From contig JAEOAD010000029.1 in NCBI GenBank assembly GCA_036365145.1, positions 26,396,001-26,460,000 of the forward strand: a stretch of 64,000 nt of DNA. Direction: 5' to 3'. The stretch is from Orientallactaga sibirica. Lineage: Eukaryota > Chordata > Mammalia > Rodentia > Dipodidae. Each line of letters begins with the position of its first letter. The stretch's first letter is position 1. Below the pieces are notes generated by a model. It did not search any database. It had not been told where the DNA came from and saw only the letters and a program-made list of their open reading frames with translations. The position numbers and the translations under genes are program-made. Shown here in pieces: positions 33,848 to 46,595 of the stretch.

Positions 33848-34160
33848 CTTGAAGCTGGAGAGATGGGTCAGTGGGCAAGATGATTTGATCCCCAGCACCC
33901 ACGTAAAAAGCCAAGTCTGGCCATGTATGCTTGTCATCTCAGAGAAGGGAGGCATAGGCAGGAAACTGCTTGCTGGGGCTCGCTGGTTAGCCATTCTAAC
34001 CAAAACCCTCGAGCTTCAGAATCAGTGAGAGACTCCATCTCAAGGAAATAAGGCAGAAGAGCAATCAAGGAGGACACTCAATGACATCCTCCTGGTTTCT
34101 CCATGTATGTACACATCTGTATGCACGTGCATGTGTGCACACATACACCCATGAAGTGAT
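33848..34160 (+). mobile_element. B4-like SINE (ID/B1 type)
   Basis: aagctggagagatgggtcag head, cagcacccacgtaaaaagcc, ggggctcgctggttagccat, then a CA-rich end. This fused structure is known from rodent B4. Confidence 0.75.
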
Positions 34161-34929
34161 TCCCTCATGTAGCTTATATCTCAACAGAGAGATAAGAAAC
34201 ACAATTCATGAATGAATTGTGTAGTGTGCTAACAGGTGATAAATATTATAGGAAACATGAAGTAGGTTGAAGGAGATTAGGAGTGCAGGGGAGAGATGGT
34301 AAATTAACTGGTGTGGTCAATGTGGTCATCATGAGAAACTTGCATTTAAACAAGAACCATAGTGAATATTTTTATCATGAGTCAGGAATATACCTGGACT
34401 GTTCATGGAGCAAAGAGGAGGCTGGTGTGCCTGCAAGATAAGAATGGGTCACTTGATCTTGTTAGGACTTGAGCTTCTTCTAGTCTGGGACAGAATAGAA
34501 TCACTATAGAATTTCAAGTAGAAAATGGTCTTGTTCTGAATTCCATATTGAAAAGATAATTCTGCCACTTGTGTAGAGTATACTTTTGGGGAACAAGTGC
34601 TGTAACAGGAAGAACACTTCAAGCCACTACTCAGGTTAGAAGCGGACCAAGTCTTAGTGGAGAAGTAAGTCTGATTCTGAAATTTTGAAGATGCTTTTAA
34701 AGATGGCATGGAGGTGGCCAAGCAGAGGAGTCCACAATGACTTCCATGTCTGAGCAAGATTATGATTGCTGGGGCACCTGTGGGTAGGTGTGCTCAGTGA
34801 GAAAGTGGAATGAGTTCTGAATTATTATAATAACTAATATATACTAATATAACTAAGGTATAACTAATATATGAGCATAAACATAAGTATTTCTATGGAA
34901 ATTTGCCAGGCAAAATTTATCCACTTAGG

Positions 34930-35092
34930 AAAAGAACAGTAGCAGGGCAAGCTCAGAGACTCAGCACCCACATAAAAATCAGGCATGGTCGTGTGTCTCT
35001 GGAAGCCCAGTGTTTGGGAGGCAGAGAGAAGGGATCCCTGGGGCTTGCTGACTAGTTAGTCCAGCCAAACCAGTACCTTCTGGTCCAGGGAG
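34930..35092 (+). mobile_element. B4-like SINE, cut by LTR
   Basis: cagcacccacataaaaatca, ggggcttgctgactagttag, ends where the LTR starts. Confidence 0.7.
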
Positions 35093-35529
35093 TGTGGTGG
35101 TTTGACTCAGGTGTCCACCATAAACTTGGGTGCTCTGAATGCTAGGTTCCCACCTGATGGAGATTTGGGAATTAAAGCCTCCTGAAGGCAGTGTATTGGA
35201 AGTGGATTATCCGCATTCCTCAAGAAACCTGTCCAGCCATTATCCCCTCCTTGTCTCCAATGCCCCAGGTCATGGTTTCCTGCCTCCTTATTTTGTAAAT
35301 CACCTGGTCACTATTCTAGTGTCACACCGTGGCTATTTTAGATCTCCCCTCAGCTCTTCCTTTCCTCACCTTCCCCCAACTGAAAGCCCTATAAAGCCCA
35401 CTACCTGAGGAACTCAGGTGGGCTGTGCTCCTCTCTTGTGAGCCAGCCCTGGCAGCTCGTGCTTTTCCTAAATAAAAGTTTTCATCCTCCGAGTGGTTTG
35501 CATGGTTGTGGTCACTTCCAAACCTTACA
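35093..35529 (+). mobile_element. MaLR-like LTR with TATA box and poly-A signal
   Basis: TGTGGTGGTTTGACTCAGGT to CCAAACCTTACA. TATAAA at 35390-35395, AATAAA at 35471-35476. Reads in the same direction as Dnah6. No internal part and no clear target duplication. Confidence 0.7.
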
Positions 35530-35706
35530 GTTATGAATTTTAAGACATTAAAGCATATAATTATTTTTAAAGTTGTGATGAAGCCTTACAAATTTACATA
35601 AAGCTGATGGTCTGAACAATTGCTAAATATTCGATATTCATAAAGTGGCTCTGGCTAGTTAAGGTTTGAGGAACACAAACATAAAAGTGATGCTTTCCAA
35701 GGGCTG

Positions 35707-35910
35707 CCCTGCACCAGTGCAGGTGAGCACCAGGAACCTACGCTGCTCATGGTGGCACCCTGCACCAGGACAGGTGAGAACCAGGAACCTACGCTGCTCT
35801 TGGTGGCACCCTGCACCAGGACAGGTGAGAACCAGGAACCTACACTGCTCATGGTGGCACCCTGCACCAGGACAGGTGAAAACCAGGAACCTATGCTGCT
35901 CATGGCTGAA
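35707..35910 (+). repeat. 51-bp minisatellite, four units
   Basis: Four units of exactly 51 bp (period divisible by three, so several frames stay open). Core: ccctgcaccaggacaggtga then gaaccaggaacctacgctgc. Units 2 and 3 differ by two bases; the outer ones are more diverged. Each has a CAGGTGAG-type splice-donor look-alike. Confidence 0.95.
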
Positions 35911-36408
35911 AAATGTAGTTTGCCACAGGGAAGATAATACTTTCCTAATATTCATATGGGCTGCCTTGTCTGAGGTAGGAAATCTCAGCTGCTGTACTAG
36001 AGAGCAGCTCTGTAGTGGGAATGAGCACAGTCCGTGATCATCCCAATATACCTGAGTCCTCCTCAGGCAGTAGCTTCTCTCTTCAGTCTCTAAGACAAAT
36101 TCATTTCCTTAGCAAAATTCTTTATTTTATGTAGATAAGAAGCACAAGTTCTTGTTAATTTTGTCTTTATATTCCACATGTTCTCTCACAAGTTTTTCTA
36201 TTGACACAGATATATATGTAATTGCTATTATTTCATTCCATTATGTCATAACATTAATATTAATATTAAAAATAAACAGTTGCATGTTTCTAATATTTTC
36301 TGCTCCTTTCCTCCTCCTTTCCTGTTTGGCTTTTGATATCAACAATTAGACAATATATGAGTTTTAATTGAATTTTATGACATTAATTTTAAAAAAATAA
36401 ATCATTTA

Positions 36409-36581
36409 GCAGGGCGTGATGGTGCACGCCTTTAATCCCAGCACGTGGGAGGCAGAGGTAGGAGGGTCACTGTGAGCTCAAGGCCACTCTGAGACTACAT
36501 AGTTAATTTCAGGTCAGCCTGGACCAGAGTGAGACCCTACCTCGAAAAACCAAAATAAATAAATAAATAAAAATAAATAAA
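36409..36581 (+). mobile_element. B1-like SINE
   Basis: Full length with (AAAT)n tail. Target aaataaatcattt / aaagaaatcatttt. Opposed to the B1 at 36664. Confidence 0.92.
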
Positions 36582-36663
36582 GAAATCATTTTCTGAAATA
36601 CATACGCACATACACATATACCCCCCCCAAAACATACAGACACCCCCCCACACACACATAGTT

Positions 36664-36828
36664 GTTTTGTTTTGTTTTTTTTTTTTTTTTTTGTGGTAGG
36701 ATCTCACTCTAGCCCAAGCTGACTTGGAATTCACTATGTAGTCTCAGGCTGGTCTCCAATTTACAACAATCCTCCTACCTCTCCTTCCTGAGTGCTGGGA
36801 TTAAAGGTATGTACCTCCATGCCTGGCT
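36664..36828 (-). mobile_element. B1-like SINE
   Basis: Poly-T then ctcactctagcccaagctga to cctccatgcctggctg. Forms an inverted pair with the B1 83 bp upstream. Confidence 0.92.
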
Positions 36829-37644
36829 GAAACACAATTTTTCAAGTTATTTTTTTACAGATTATACTCTTTTATTCTCTCTCCCTTGTTCCCATTTCCC
36901 TGGGGCCCCTCTCAGTGTGGTTATGGAATTCACTGTGGGGTCATGAAGGCCTCAGTCAGTCCCAATGGGATAATGGAGGGACTGTGTCTCAGGGTATTCC
37001 CACCCAGTCTGTGGCTCTTACAGTCTTTCTGACCCCTCTTCCAAAATGTTCCTTGAGACATGGCAGGCATGCTGGCAGTCTGATTTAGTGTTGAGTTCTT
37101 TGTAGCCTCTGGATTGCTGCTTTGATAGGTTGTGCTTGATCAACTGTATCTGCCACCATCACCATGGAGCTGGTTGTGAGGTTAGCAGTAACAGAAGTGT
37201 TCCTGGCACTGCTCCCACTGTAAGTTCTCCTGAGTCCTGGCAGATGTGGAAGAGGTGGCAAGTTTTGTGGTAGGCAGTCACTTATCTTCTTGTCTTATCA
37301 ATGGATCTTGACTCTTCTCCATTTTCTCTGCCATCTCTAAAATAAAGCAGATTCTCCACCAAATAATGAAAGAAGTGTGGGTTAAATGGGGCATACAGAA
37401 TTATGTGAGAGAATTTTGGTGTGTTAGCCTACTCTTCTCCAGAGAGTAGTGGGGGCTTCTCTCTGAAGTATGAGTTCCTTGACAATGGAAATCTGACTTC
37501 GTTTCCAGTATTAGGTATGAGTTCTTTCCCACTGAGCAGGACTTATATCCAATGAGAAAGGCTGTGTGTCATTATTGCACAAGTGTGTATTTCTTGTCTG
37601 ACTGGTTGGTTTCATAGTTGCAGGGTCCTCTGCTTATTCATGCT

Positions 37645-37735
37645 TGATGTAGTTTGAATGGCTATCCCCCAATAGATTCAGGAGTTTTATTCAAACTTGT
37701 AAGTTGGTGTCACTGTGGGTGGATCTTAGGGTCCA
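37645..37735 (+). mobile_element. MaLR-like LTR 5' fragment
   Basis: tgatgtagtttgaatggcta to cactgtgggtggatcttagg matches the first part of the LTR at 9927-10281. Confidence 0.6.
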
Positions 37736-38003
37736 AATTTTCTTAAGTGTGTGTTTGCCATTTGTATTTCTTCCTCTGAGAACTCCCTATTGTATTTTCT
37801 GCCCCATTTTGTGAGTGGGTTGTTTGATTTTTTTATTGTTTAGTTTTTTGAGTTCTTTGTAGATTGTAGATATTAGGCCCCTGTCAGTTGTATAGCTGGT
37901 AAAATTTTCTCCCATTCTGTGGGTAATCTATTGGCTTTGTTTATTGTATGCTTGTCTGTGTAAAAGCTTTTTAGCTTCATGAGATCCCATTGGTTGAGTG
38001 ATT

Positions 38004-38021
38004 TTGTTTTGTTTTGTTTTG

Positions 38022-38052
<31 letters not shown>

Positions 38053-38188
38053 CCAGGTAGGGTCTCGCTGTAGCTCAGGCTGACCTGGAATTCACTATGT
38101 AGTCTCCGGGTGGCCTTGAACTCACAGCAATCCTCCTACCTCTACCTCCTGAGTTCTGGGATTAAAGGCATGCGCCACCATGCCAGGC
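38004..38188 (-). mobile_element. B1-like SINE with (TTTTG)n tail
   Basis: The target tggttgagtgatt is perfect at 37991-38003 and 38189-38201. The A tail has become a pentamer microsatellite of about nine units. Confidence 0.95.
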
Positions 38189-39282
38189 TGGTTGAGTGAT
38201 TATTTAAGTTCCTGAGCTATTGGGGTTTTGTTCAGGAAGTCTTTCCCCACTCATATCATGAAGAGTTCCTCCTATTTTTTCGTTCAGTAGTAGAAGAATT
38301 TCAGGTCTTATATTGAGTTCTTTAATCCATTTGGACTTGATTTTTGTTCATGGCAAGATATGTGGATTTAGTTTCATTTTTCTGCATATGGTTATCCAGT
38401 TTGTCCAGCACCATTTATTGAAGATGCTGTCTTTTCTCCAGTTTATATTATTGGGGCCTTTGTCAAAGATTAAGTCGCTGTAGTTACTTGAACTAAAGTT
38501 TAGGTCTTCAATTCTGTTCCATTGGTCTCTATTCCTGTTTTTATGCCAGTACCATGCTGCTTTTGTTGCTATGGCTTTGTAATATAGCTTTAGATCATGT
38601 ATAGAGGAGTTTCTTTTGCTTAGAATATGCTTGGATATCTAAGGCCTTCTGCCATTCCATATGAATTTTGAGATTGTGTTTTCTATCTCTGTGAAGAATG
38701 ATGCTGGGATTTTTATTGGTATTGCATTACATCTATATAGTGCTTTTGGTAGGATTGCCATTTTCACAATGTTAATTCTGTCTATCCAGGAGCATGGGAG
38801 GTCTTTCCATTTTCTCAAGTCCTTCTTAATTTCTTTCTTGAGTGTTTTTATGTTTTGAATAAAGCTTTTAAAGATACTTTGAGAAAGTTATTTTTGGTAA
38901 AGGGCACTATTTTACTTTATATTTTTAATATGTTCATTCATACATAAGCATATATAATATCTTAAAATTTTACTTAAAAATTATTGAACTCTAGTTCTCA
39001 ATGCTCAGTTGTTTTTGCTTTTCACATATGAAGTATGCTCATCCTCATGTTTTAAAAAATATTTTGCAATGCTTTTAATAGAAATTACTTGAAATTTTGT
39101 AAAATCTCATTTTCTGATACCATTAAGGACTACAATTCTCTTAAACTTTTTTTTATTGTTAAATGAATTTAATTTGTACAAACAATTGTCTTTCTACTCA
39201 TTTATACTTGACAATTTTTTTTATTAAAGCTACCACATTTTTAGGTTTATAAGGCCAATGTAGAGTTAAAAAGGAGAAATTA

Positions 39283-39425
39283 GGTCAGGCATGGTGGCAC
39301 ATGCTTTTAATACCAGCAGAGGGAGGCAGGAGTAGGAGGACTGGTGTGCGTTCAAGGTCAGTATGGAACTACAGAGAGAGATCCAGGTCAGGCTGGGCTA
39401 GACTGAGACCTTACTTCGAACCCTC
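39283..39425 (+). mobile_element. B1-like SINE, old
   Basis: ggtcaggcatggtggcacat through gctgggctagactgagacc; diverged. Confidence 0.8.
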
Positions 39426-40344
39426 CTCATAAACAGTAGAAATTAGGCAATATAGTTATTATTATCTAAACCTGGCTTTCTAGCCTGGTGAACTATCAAT
39501 AGTACATTTGATCTTTTGCTAAATATTTATATGGAAATAAAATATTATGAAATTAATCAGTGGTGACAGCAAGCTGTATTAACATATTTCCACATGATAT
39601 TCACTCCACTTAGAAAAGGGTTTGAACTTTATGAAGTATGTACTGGTAACAAAGTATAAAACCAAGTTCTGTCATTAGATTAGGGTCACACAAAGAAGCT
39701 CAGAGAGGCAGAAGTGCAGAACACATAATTAATATCTAATGGAATGAAGTACCATTGCAGAACTGCTGTCTTACCAGCTGATACGGAAACACTTTATTCT
39801 ACTCGGACCCTGATTAGTCTGTACATAACACAGACCACCATAATCAAGACACTTCTTAAGTTATTTTTAAAAAATTATCACAAGTTGATGGCTCTACCAG
39901 CATTAATGATAGCTAGATAACAGCATATTTAGAGTCATGGTAGTGGAATGTTTGGAAGACCTTTGTTTTAAAAACATGTTAAAAACATGTTATTGAACAT
40001 GAAATGTTATGAAATATTATGGCACAATTATACCTAGAGTTTATTTTGACAATTCTGAGATTCAAGTAACCCATTGTCTTATTCACATAGGAACTTCCAT
40101 CTTTAAATATTTCTCTGTACTTATGAATTGCAAATTAAATATTGCATTGAAAATGATGTCTATATAAGATTTAAGTTGCCACATAACCTTCTGTGTTTTG
40201 CTTTCTTTAAACAAACAAGAACAAGACAGCATTGTGTGGTATATATGTGCATACATGCATGTTTATATGTGGTCATAGACTTCTGTGTTTTCTTTAAAGA
40301 AACAAGAACAGGACAGCATTGTGTGGGCATGTATCCATGTTTAT

Positions 40345-40682
40345 ATGTGTGAATGAGGATGTGTGTATTCCATAATACATGTGTGGAGGTCACAGGACAA
40401 CTTTCAGACTCAGTGATATAGGTCCTCGCCTTCCTCCTTATTTGAGACAGGGTCTCTCTCATTGCCCTTGCTGGTGTTCACTGCTATGCTCACAAGTCAA
40501 CTGGTCTATGATCTTTCAGGACATTCTTTTGTCTCTGCCTCCCATCTGGCTATCAGTGTGCTGGGATTACAAAGGCTTACAATATCTTTTAGCTTTTATG
40601 TGGGGCCTGAGGAGTCCAAATTTGGGTGCTCAGGCTTGAGTGGCAAGCTCTTTTCTCCACTGAGTTATCTTCCCAGCCCAGT
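40345..40682 (-). mobile_element. B3-like SINE
   Basis: tgagacagggtctctctcat, ctgggattacaaaggcttac, and the end gagttatcttcccagccca follow the B3 order on the minus strand. Confidence 0.7.
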
Positions 40683-41293
40683 GGCATTTTTTTTAATGTT
40701 CCTTCATATTACGTATTTTGGTAAAATAAATGAAGAATTTTGTCAAGAATAAAAATATATTTCACAAATGATTCAAATTTGCATGTTTAATGAGAGTAGT
40801 TCTTGTTTATGCAGCTGGGTATATAACTGACATTAAGCACCTGAGTGAACTGAAAAGATTCCAAGAGTTGCCAGAAATGACATTAACACATGATGCCAAA
40901 GATTATATATTCAAAGCAAAAATTCATCTTTGAAAAAATGATATTTGAAATGGTTCTGGAATGAATTTTAGTTATGGATTTGAGCTTAAAGAAATATCAT
41001 TAAATCAACCAGAATAATATCCATATTTGAGAGAAAACTTTACCATTGCTTCCAAAACATCTGGCATGAAAATGATTGGATTTCAAATCAACTATTCTAC
41101 TACAGAAAATTTCAACACTGTATCAAGGAAAGAAACGACTTTTAGAATTAAGATGTTGTTTACTTGGACAATTACAAGAGAACAAGCTATCCAATTTTTG
41201 ATTAGTTGGGAGTTTCTAACTACCAGGCACAGAGTAATACATAATCTTCTGACATATAAGGAAGTATGAACTTCCACAGCAGAAGTGACTAAG

Positions 41294-41403
41294 TGCTAAG
41301 TGATTGAGTTGATTCTCAAGTTAGTTCTAAACTGGTTGTGTTTATTTTAGGTAGCCTTTTGAATTTCAAACAAGCTATTTTTATCCTTTAAGAAAGATTA
41401 CAA
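41294..41403 (+). repeat. Direct repeat, copy 1 (110 bp)
   Basis: tgctaagtgattgagttgat to ctttaagaaagattacaa. Nearly identical to 42944-43059 apart from a 6-bp gap and a few substitutions. Confidence 0.92.
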
Positions 41404-41545
41404 GTGAACAGATCACTCATCATTAGTTAGGCAGCTACTTCAGAAAGTTAAGGTTATAGCAATGGTTACCTATGAGCTGTGTTTTATTTGGAACTTTTAT
41501 TAAATTCAATATTGACTATGTCCCTTGTGCCTTGTATTTTATTAT

Positions 41546-41566
41546 TGTATATATATATATATATAA
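41546..41566 (+). repeat. (TA)n microsatellite
   Basis: Short AT dinucleotide run between the two direct repeats. Confidence 0.85.
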
Positions 41567-41955
41567 TTAATATTTTCACCAAGTGCTTGCAGTTGTAAAG
41601 GTTATATCATTGCATGGATGTTTTATAACATGTAAAGTTTCAGAAGCATTGCTCTAAGATTATAGAACAATTTTCTGTTGCAGAAGAATAGGACATTTGA
41701 TTAGTTCTGAAACTTTGTTCTCTTAATAAATTAATAAGAGTAAAAGTTGATTGTTTCTAGGTAAAATTGCTTATGACAAAAATGACCCCAGCTGGTATAT
41801 TATGTCTACATGGGGAGAAGCTAAAAATGAATTATAAGTGCATGATTGAGAATTATAGCTTTGGACTTCCATAATGCAGAGACTTTTTCTAGGTATATCA
41901 TTTGTAAAGATCCCAAATTCTGCTTGTGGAGTCATTGCAAGAGATACTGGCTCCT

Positions 41956-42077
41956 GCTGGGCATGGTGGCACATGCTTTTAATCCTAGCACTCAGGAGGC
42001 AGAGGTAGGGTCCATCTGAAACAAAGTGAATTCCAGGTCAGCCTAGGCTAGAGCGAGACCTTACTTACCCCCAGTAA
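41956..42077 (+). mobile_element. B1-like SINE, short
   Basis: Flanked by a perfect 14-bp target AGATACTGGCTCCT at 41942-41955 and 42078-42091. Part of the middle is deleted and the A tail is almost gone. Confidence 0.92.
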
Positions 42078-42425
42078 AGATACTGGCTCCTAATAGGAAC
42101 CAATTACTAAGAGTAATGAGGTTCTTTCACCCAGTGTGGATCTCATCCCCTTACATATAGCTGCCTCTTGAGAAGAGGTAAGGTGTCAGTTGGCTTTTGG
42201 ACTTGTGCAAGAGTGTCTGCCATGTCCCTAATGTTCAGAAGTAGTACTTTTCCTGTGTCTCTCTGAGGGTAATGATGCCAATTAGTCTATGAAAATCTTA
42301 TGAATTTATACATTTATTTGGATCAAGAAGAGCCCTGCTTGTGCAACATTTAAGCCTTTTTTTACTGGCTGGTATTTTTCTGGAGCCATTGTTGGTATTG
42401 AATAATTTCCTCTTTAATGTATGTT

Positions 42426-42634
42426 TTTAAAAAAATATCAATTTATTTGCAAGCAAAGAAAGTTAGAAGAGAGACAGAGAAAATGGGTGTACCAGGGCTT
42501 CCAGCCACTGCAAATGGACTCCAGATGTATGTGCCATTTTGTGCATCTAGCTTTACGTGCATACTGGGCGTTAAACTCAGGTCATTTGGCTTTTCAGGCA
42601 AGCGCCCTAACCACTGAGCAATCCCCCCAGCCCA
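42426..42634 (-). mobile_element. Dip-like SINE
   Basis: Antisense with gagagacagagaaaatgg, ggcttccagccactgcaaat and accactgagcaatcccccca. Confidence 0.87.
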
Positions 42635-42943
42635 GTAAATACATTTTTAAATTCCATATCTCACCTCACTATTATAAACCCACATATTTTTTCTTTTATT
42701 CATTAGGATATAAACTTCTACACACAGGTAAGAAACTATGGGTCTTGTTTAGGACCATGGTGGGGTACTAAAGTCTAATGTGAACAGTAGAAATAACGTG
42801 TTTTGTGACTGGTATAAATTATTGCAACATACAGTTAAATCAGTGGTTGGTATAAGGTTCTGCTTAGCATCCTGTGAAACAGTGATGTGATTTGGGCCAT
42901 TAGGAGCACATAAACATCTAATTTAAGCTCAGGTCCCTTTTCT

Positions 42944-43059
42944 TGCTAAGTGATTGAGTTGATTCTCAAGTTATTTCTAAACTGGTTGTGTTTAAAGTAT
43001 TTTTAGGTAGTCTTTTCAATTTCAAACAAGCTATTTTTATCCTTTAAGAAAGATTACAA
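42944..43059 (+). repeat. Direct repeat, copy 2 (116 bp)
   Basis: Partner of 41294-41403, about 1.65 kb away. Confidence 0.92.
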
Positions 43060-43348
43060 ATTTAGTGCTCTAGAACATAATATAGAGATAGATACCAGTT
43101 TAGGATGTCTTTCAAACAGCAGATGTCTGATTTCCATGCAAAAATATAATTATTTTTCAAAATCATCTCTACAATGAGTTGTATTTATTACATAATAAGG
43201 AACAGATCATCTTGAAACCAAATAATCAGAAACCTTACAAGGTTATTTAACACAATGTCAGTTTTTGTGGGCTAGTCCATGAAAAAACTTAAATCCTGCA
43301 AGTCCAATTTAATCATCTAGCAGGAACTCTGCAAGCCCTTTGAATTTA

Positions 43349-43391
<43 letters not shown>
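43349..43391 (+). repeat. (CA)n microsatellite
   Basis: About 21 CA units. Confidence 0.95.
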
Positions 43392-43394
<3 letters not shown>

Positions 43395-44676
43395 TGCATG
43401 CACATGTCTGACACTGCCCTGGAAATGTGACATTTTGTAGGGAGGTGATACTTCATCTCATAAAAAGAAACAAGATCCTAGAGCAGTGGTTCTCAGCGTT
43501 GGCTCCTCCCCCAGTGATTGATGTCATTGGTTTGTGGCTCCTGAGCAACAACATTTCTTAAAACACCAAATGATTCCATTACTCAATCACAGGTGCACAT
43601 GGTGCACCTGTGCAGTAAGTTCTCAAGCAAACCCCAAACGATCTGTTAAGCCACAGTCTATTAAGCCCCCTAGAGTGTGCGTTGGTTTGGGGTGGGAGCT
43701 TGGAAACTTTAGGCCCCAAGTGATGAAATTCTGGAAGTTTCCTGTTGGTTCTGCCTTTGTTTAATTTCTAGGTAAAAAGGAGTTTCTTAACAGATGATTT
43801 AACACCTTTGGTGAATCAAATCAGAAGCAAAGCAAGCATTCTCTTCCCCAGTCCATGTTTGGTCTAGACTCATGTTGAATCATAGTATTAAGTATCATCA
43901 AATAGATTGAGGTTTATTAATGCAAAACTCAGAAAATGGCTACTGCTCTCCAGTCATTTATTTTTCACCCAACAAAATGTTTCAGTCATAACAAAAGGGT
44001 ACAATAATGAAAATAGAGAATTTGAAGTTGTAAAGAGCCACAAGAGTTTGTCTAACTCAGTCCATTGCCTTAGAGCAGGTAAAGAATTGCTCTTTTGTGT
44101 GTAGGAATCAGAAAATTGAAAGAGGTGGAAGGAGAGAAGGGGTGAACAGAGACTGGATGTATACAACCTGCAGTAGACATGATGAAGAAACAACTGGACC
44201 AAAATGGGTGATCTTTGCTGACAGAGAAGAATTAGTGTGAACCAGGAGGAGAGCGCCACAGACACCTGGCACAGCAGTTCAGATTTAATGACATGAGCAA
44301 GCGAAAGCTATCCAAAGTTCTTGGGCAGAAGGATCACATGAGGCAAAGCTATTTTAGCAATATTAGTCTGATAGACTAGTTGAAGGATGGACAGAAGCAT
44401 TTTCTTTCATTGAAGGGCACAATAGAACTGTTATTTGAAATAACAAAACACACTGAGCTTTTATCGTCTTGAAAATTCAAGAGGAGAAATGGTTTTGAGA
44501 ACTCCTGTAAGTTCACTTTGAGTTATGTCTGTATTTGAAATGAACAATAACAGGACAGTTTGAGATCTACCACAAGACCATGCAATTCTCTTCATGGGAT
44601 TCTCTCTAGTAAGGCACACATACTTTGAGAAGCTCACAGCCCCTTTGAATTGTAAGATTCATTTCATATATATATT

Positions 44677-44788
44677 GGTTTTGCAAGGTAGGGTCTCACT
44701 CTGGTCCAGGCTGACCTGGAATTAACTATGTAGTCTCAGGGTGGCCTCGAACTCTCAGCGATCCTCCTACCTCTGCCTCCCAAGTGCT
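44677..44788 (-). mobile_element. B1-like SINE, truncated
   Basis: gcaaggtagggtctcactct to cctctgcctcccaagtgc; the element's 5' end is absent. Confidence 0.85.
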
Positions 44789-44939
44789 TTACTCAATATT
44801 TTCATCTCTGATTCATTCACTTTTCAAAGATCTCTATTTGGTTCACTGGATCATAAAGTCATCCTCCTTTACCAACAAAATAGGAAGTTTATTATTGGAT
44901 TTTTGTTTTTTGTTTTTTTGTTTTCTCTTTAAGTGGTTA

Positions 44940-45305
44940 AGGAGGCATGGTAGTGTGAAGGTGAATGCAGGTTCCCCATAACCTGAGGTATTTTTGCAAC
45001 TTGATTCTCCAGCAGGGAAAAGCCCAGCTGGAGGAGATGTTACTTACCAGTGGCAGATCTTGTAGTCCAGCCCTAAAGGTGTTTTCAGGGCAGTTTGAAG
45101 CTCTGGATGTTTGTGTTTGCTGGTTGCTGGTATTTGCTGGCTGTTGGTAGTGTCTGTCTGTTAGAATCTATGGACGTGAACTCGCTTCTTCAGCCATTGA
45201 TGGTGTTTCCTCTGTATTCTGTAAGCCTGCAATAAATCATTTCCTCTCATTCACTGTTTCTGGTCAAGTGTTTGTCCAGCAATGAGAAAGTTAATTACAA
45301 CTGAA
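44940..45305 (+). mobile_element. MaLR-like LTR-type repeat
   Basis: The right part has gtaagcctgcaataaatcat with AATAAA and ends ggtcaagtgtttgtccagca, then aattacaac, as in rodent LTR ends. The left boundary is uncertain. Confidence 0.5.
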
Positions 45306-46204
45306 GGCTTAACTTTTCTGATTATCTCCTCAAAGAAAAGCCTTAGTGGACCAAACATACAAGTCAACTACCAAGAAGCAGCTGAAACTTGAATCCAAAT
45401 GCTGAGAAACATCTAGTGGCAATGTCATCCCAGGAAGCAGTGGTTCTGTTCCAGAAACTGACGGATGCAGAGCACGAGCACACAGAGCAAAGACATCCAA
45501 GGAGCAGACTTGGAAATAACCTCTCATCAGTGGACTGGAAAGGCTACAGATGATATGATTACCAAAAAAAAAAATCCCTTAATATTTACAGAGCTTTCTT
45601 TGACCCTGCTTATCCCTTCTGCCTAGCACCTGGATTAGGTTTATATCCCTACGAGAATAATCTCAATAGAATTGTGGGAAACAAAGCCTTTGTTGGAAAT
45701 CTTAAGAAAGAAAGTGGGGTAAATATGATTGTCGACATCCCTCTGAAGAAAGTTTAAGGGACGGGGGAAGATATGAGGCAGAAGTTAAATGGACAGCAGA
45801 GTCAAGAAAACTGTTGCTATAAGCTGCAGAGAAGTTCTGTACCTTTTAGATGAAGTAGCTAAAAGCCAAGCAGAGTTAGAAGAAAAGTGAAGTAAAACTT
45901 CTGTATGTCAATATGGGGTGTCCTCCTAAGTGGATCAAGAAGGAAAACACAGACTTTTAAGTAGAGCCGTAAAAGTGATCTTGCCTGGAGTCTTGGTTTT
46001 GTCATTGTTCATTTTCAAGTAAAGGTCAGTGGCTCATCATTCTGGTCAGGATCACCCAAGGCAGCTGGTTAACCTGAAATCTCAGACTGTGTGAACATAC
46101 TGATTCTATGCCTGATCGAGAAATCGAGATTTTTAATGAGTACCCAAGGTGATTTCTGGTGCTGATTCTGGGAGTTAGGTTTGAATTTGAACTGTCCCAC
46201 ACAG

Positions 46205-46540
46205 GCTCATTTTTGAACACTTGGTCCCTCAGCTGGTGGTGTTATTTTGGGAAGTTCTGGAAACCTTAGGGGTTGGAGTCCAGTTGAAAGAAGTAGGTCT
46301 CTGAGGTATGCCTTTAAAGGTCAAACCCAGCCCCCTGTTACTCCCTCGTTCTCTGTTTCCTGCCTGCCATGAGGTGGAAAGCCTCTACCACGCTCCTGCC
46401 ACCATCATGTTCTGCCTCACCTCAGGTTAATTGACCATGGACTAAAACTTCTGAGTCTATAAGACAAAACAAATAAACTTTTTATTCCTGTAGGTTTTTC
46501 TTCAAGTGTTTGTCATAGCTATATAAAAGAGGAAAAAAAA
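46205..46540 (+). mobile_element. Rodent dispersed repeat, LTR-type
   Basis: ttgaacacttggtccctcag, gcctttaaaggtcaaaccca, catgaggtggaaagcctcta, and AATAAA at caaataaactttt. Same order as a common mammalian repeat I cannot name with certainty. Confidence 0.5.
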
Positions 46541-46595
46541 AAAAAAACCACTGTTGTAAAAGTTGTGTTTTTTGCTCTGTAAAGAGTAGAGGTGT

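Larger units (their letters stand above)
36845..38860 (-). mobile_element. LINE-1, antisense, 3'UTR and ORF2 part
   Basis: 3'UTR 36845 to about 37640, then a MaLR fragment (about 37645-37735), then ORF2 C-terminal text and RT-side text to 38860 (gggatttttattggtattgc, aggagcatgggaggtctttc). Interrupted by a B1 with TTTTG tail. Frames broken. Confidence 0.8.

Noticed and set aside
35666..36037. 123-codon open frame with repeated peptide
   Set aside because: Produced by the 51-bp minisatellite (multiple of three). Frames are open on both strands.
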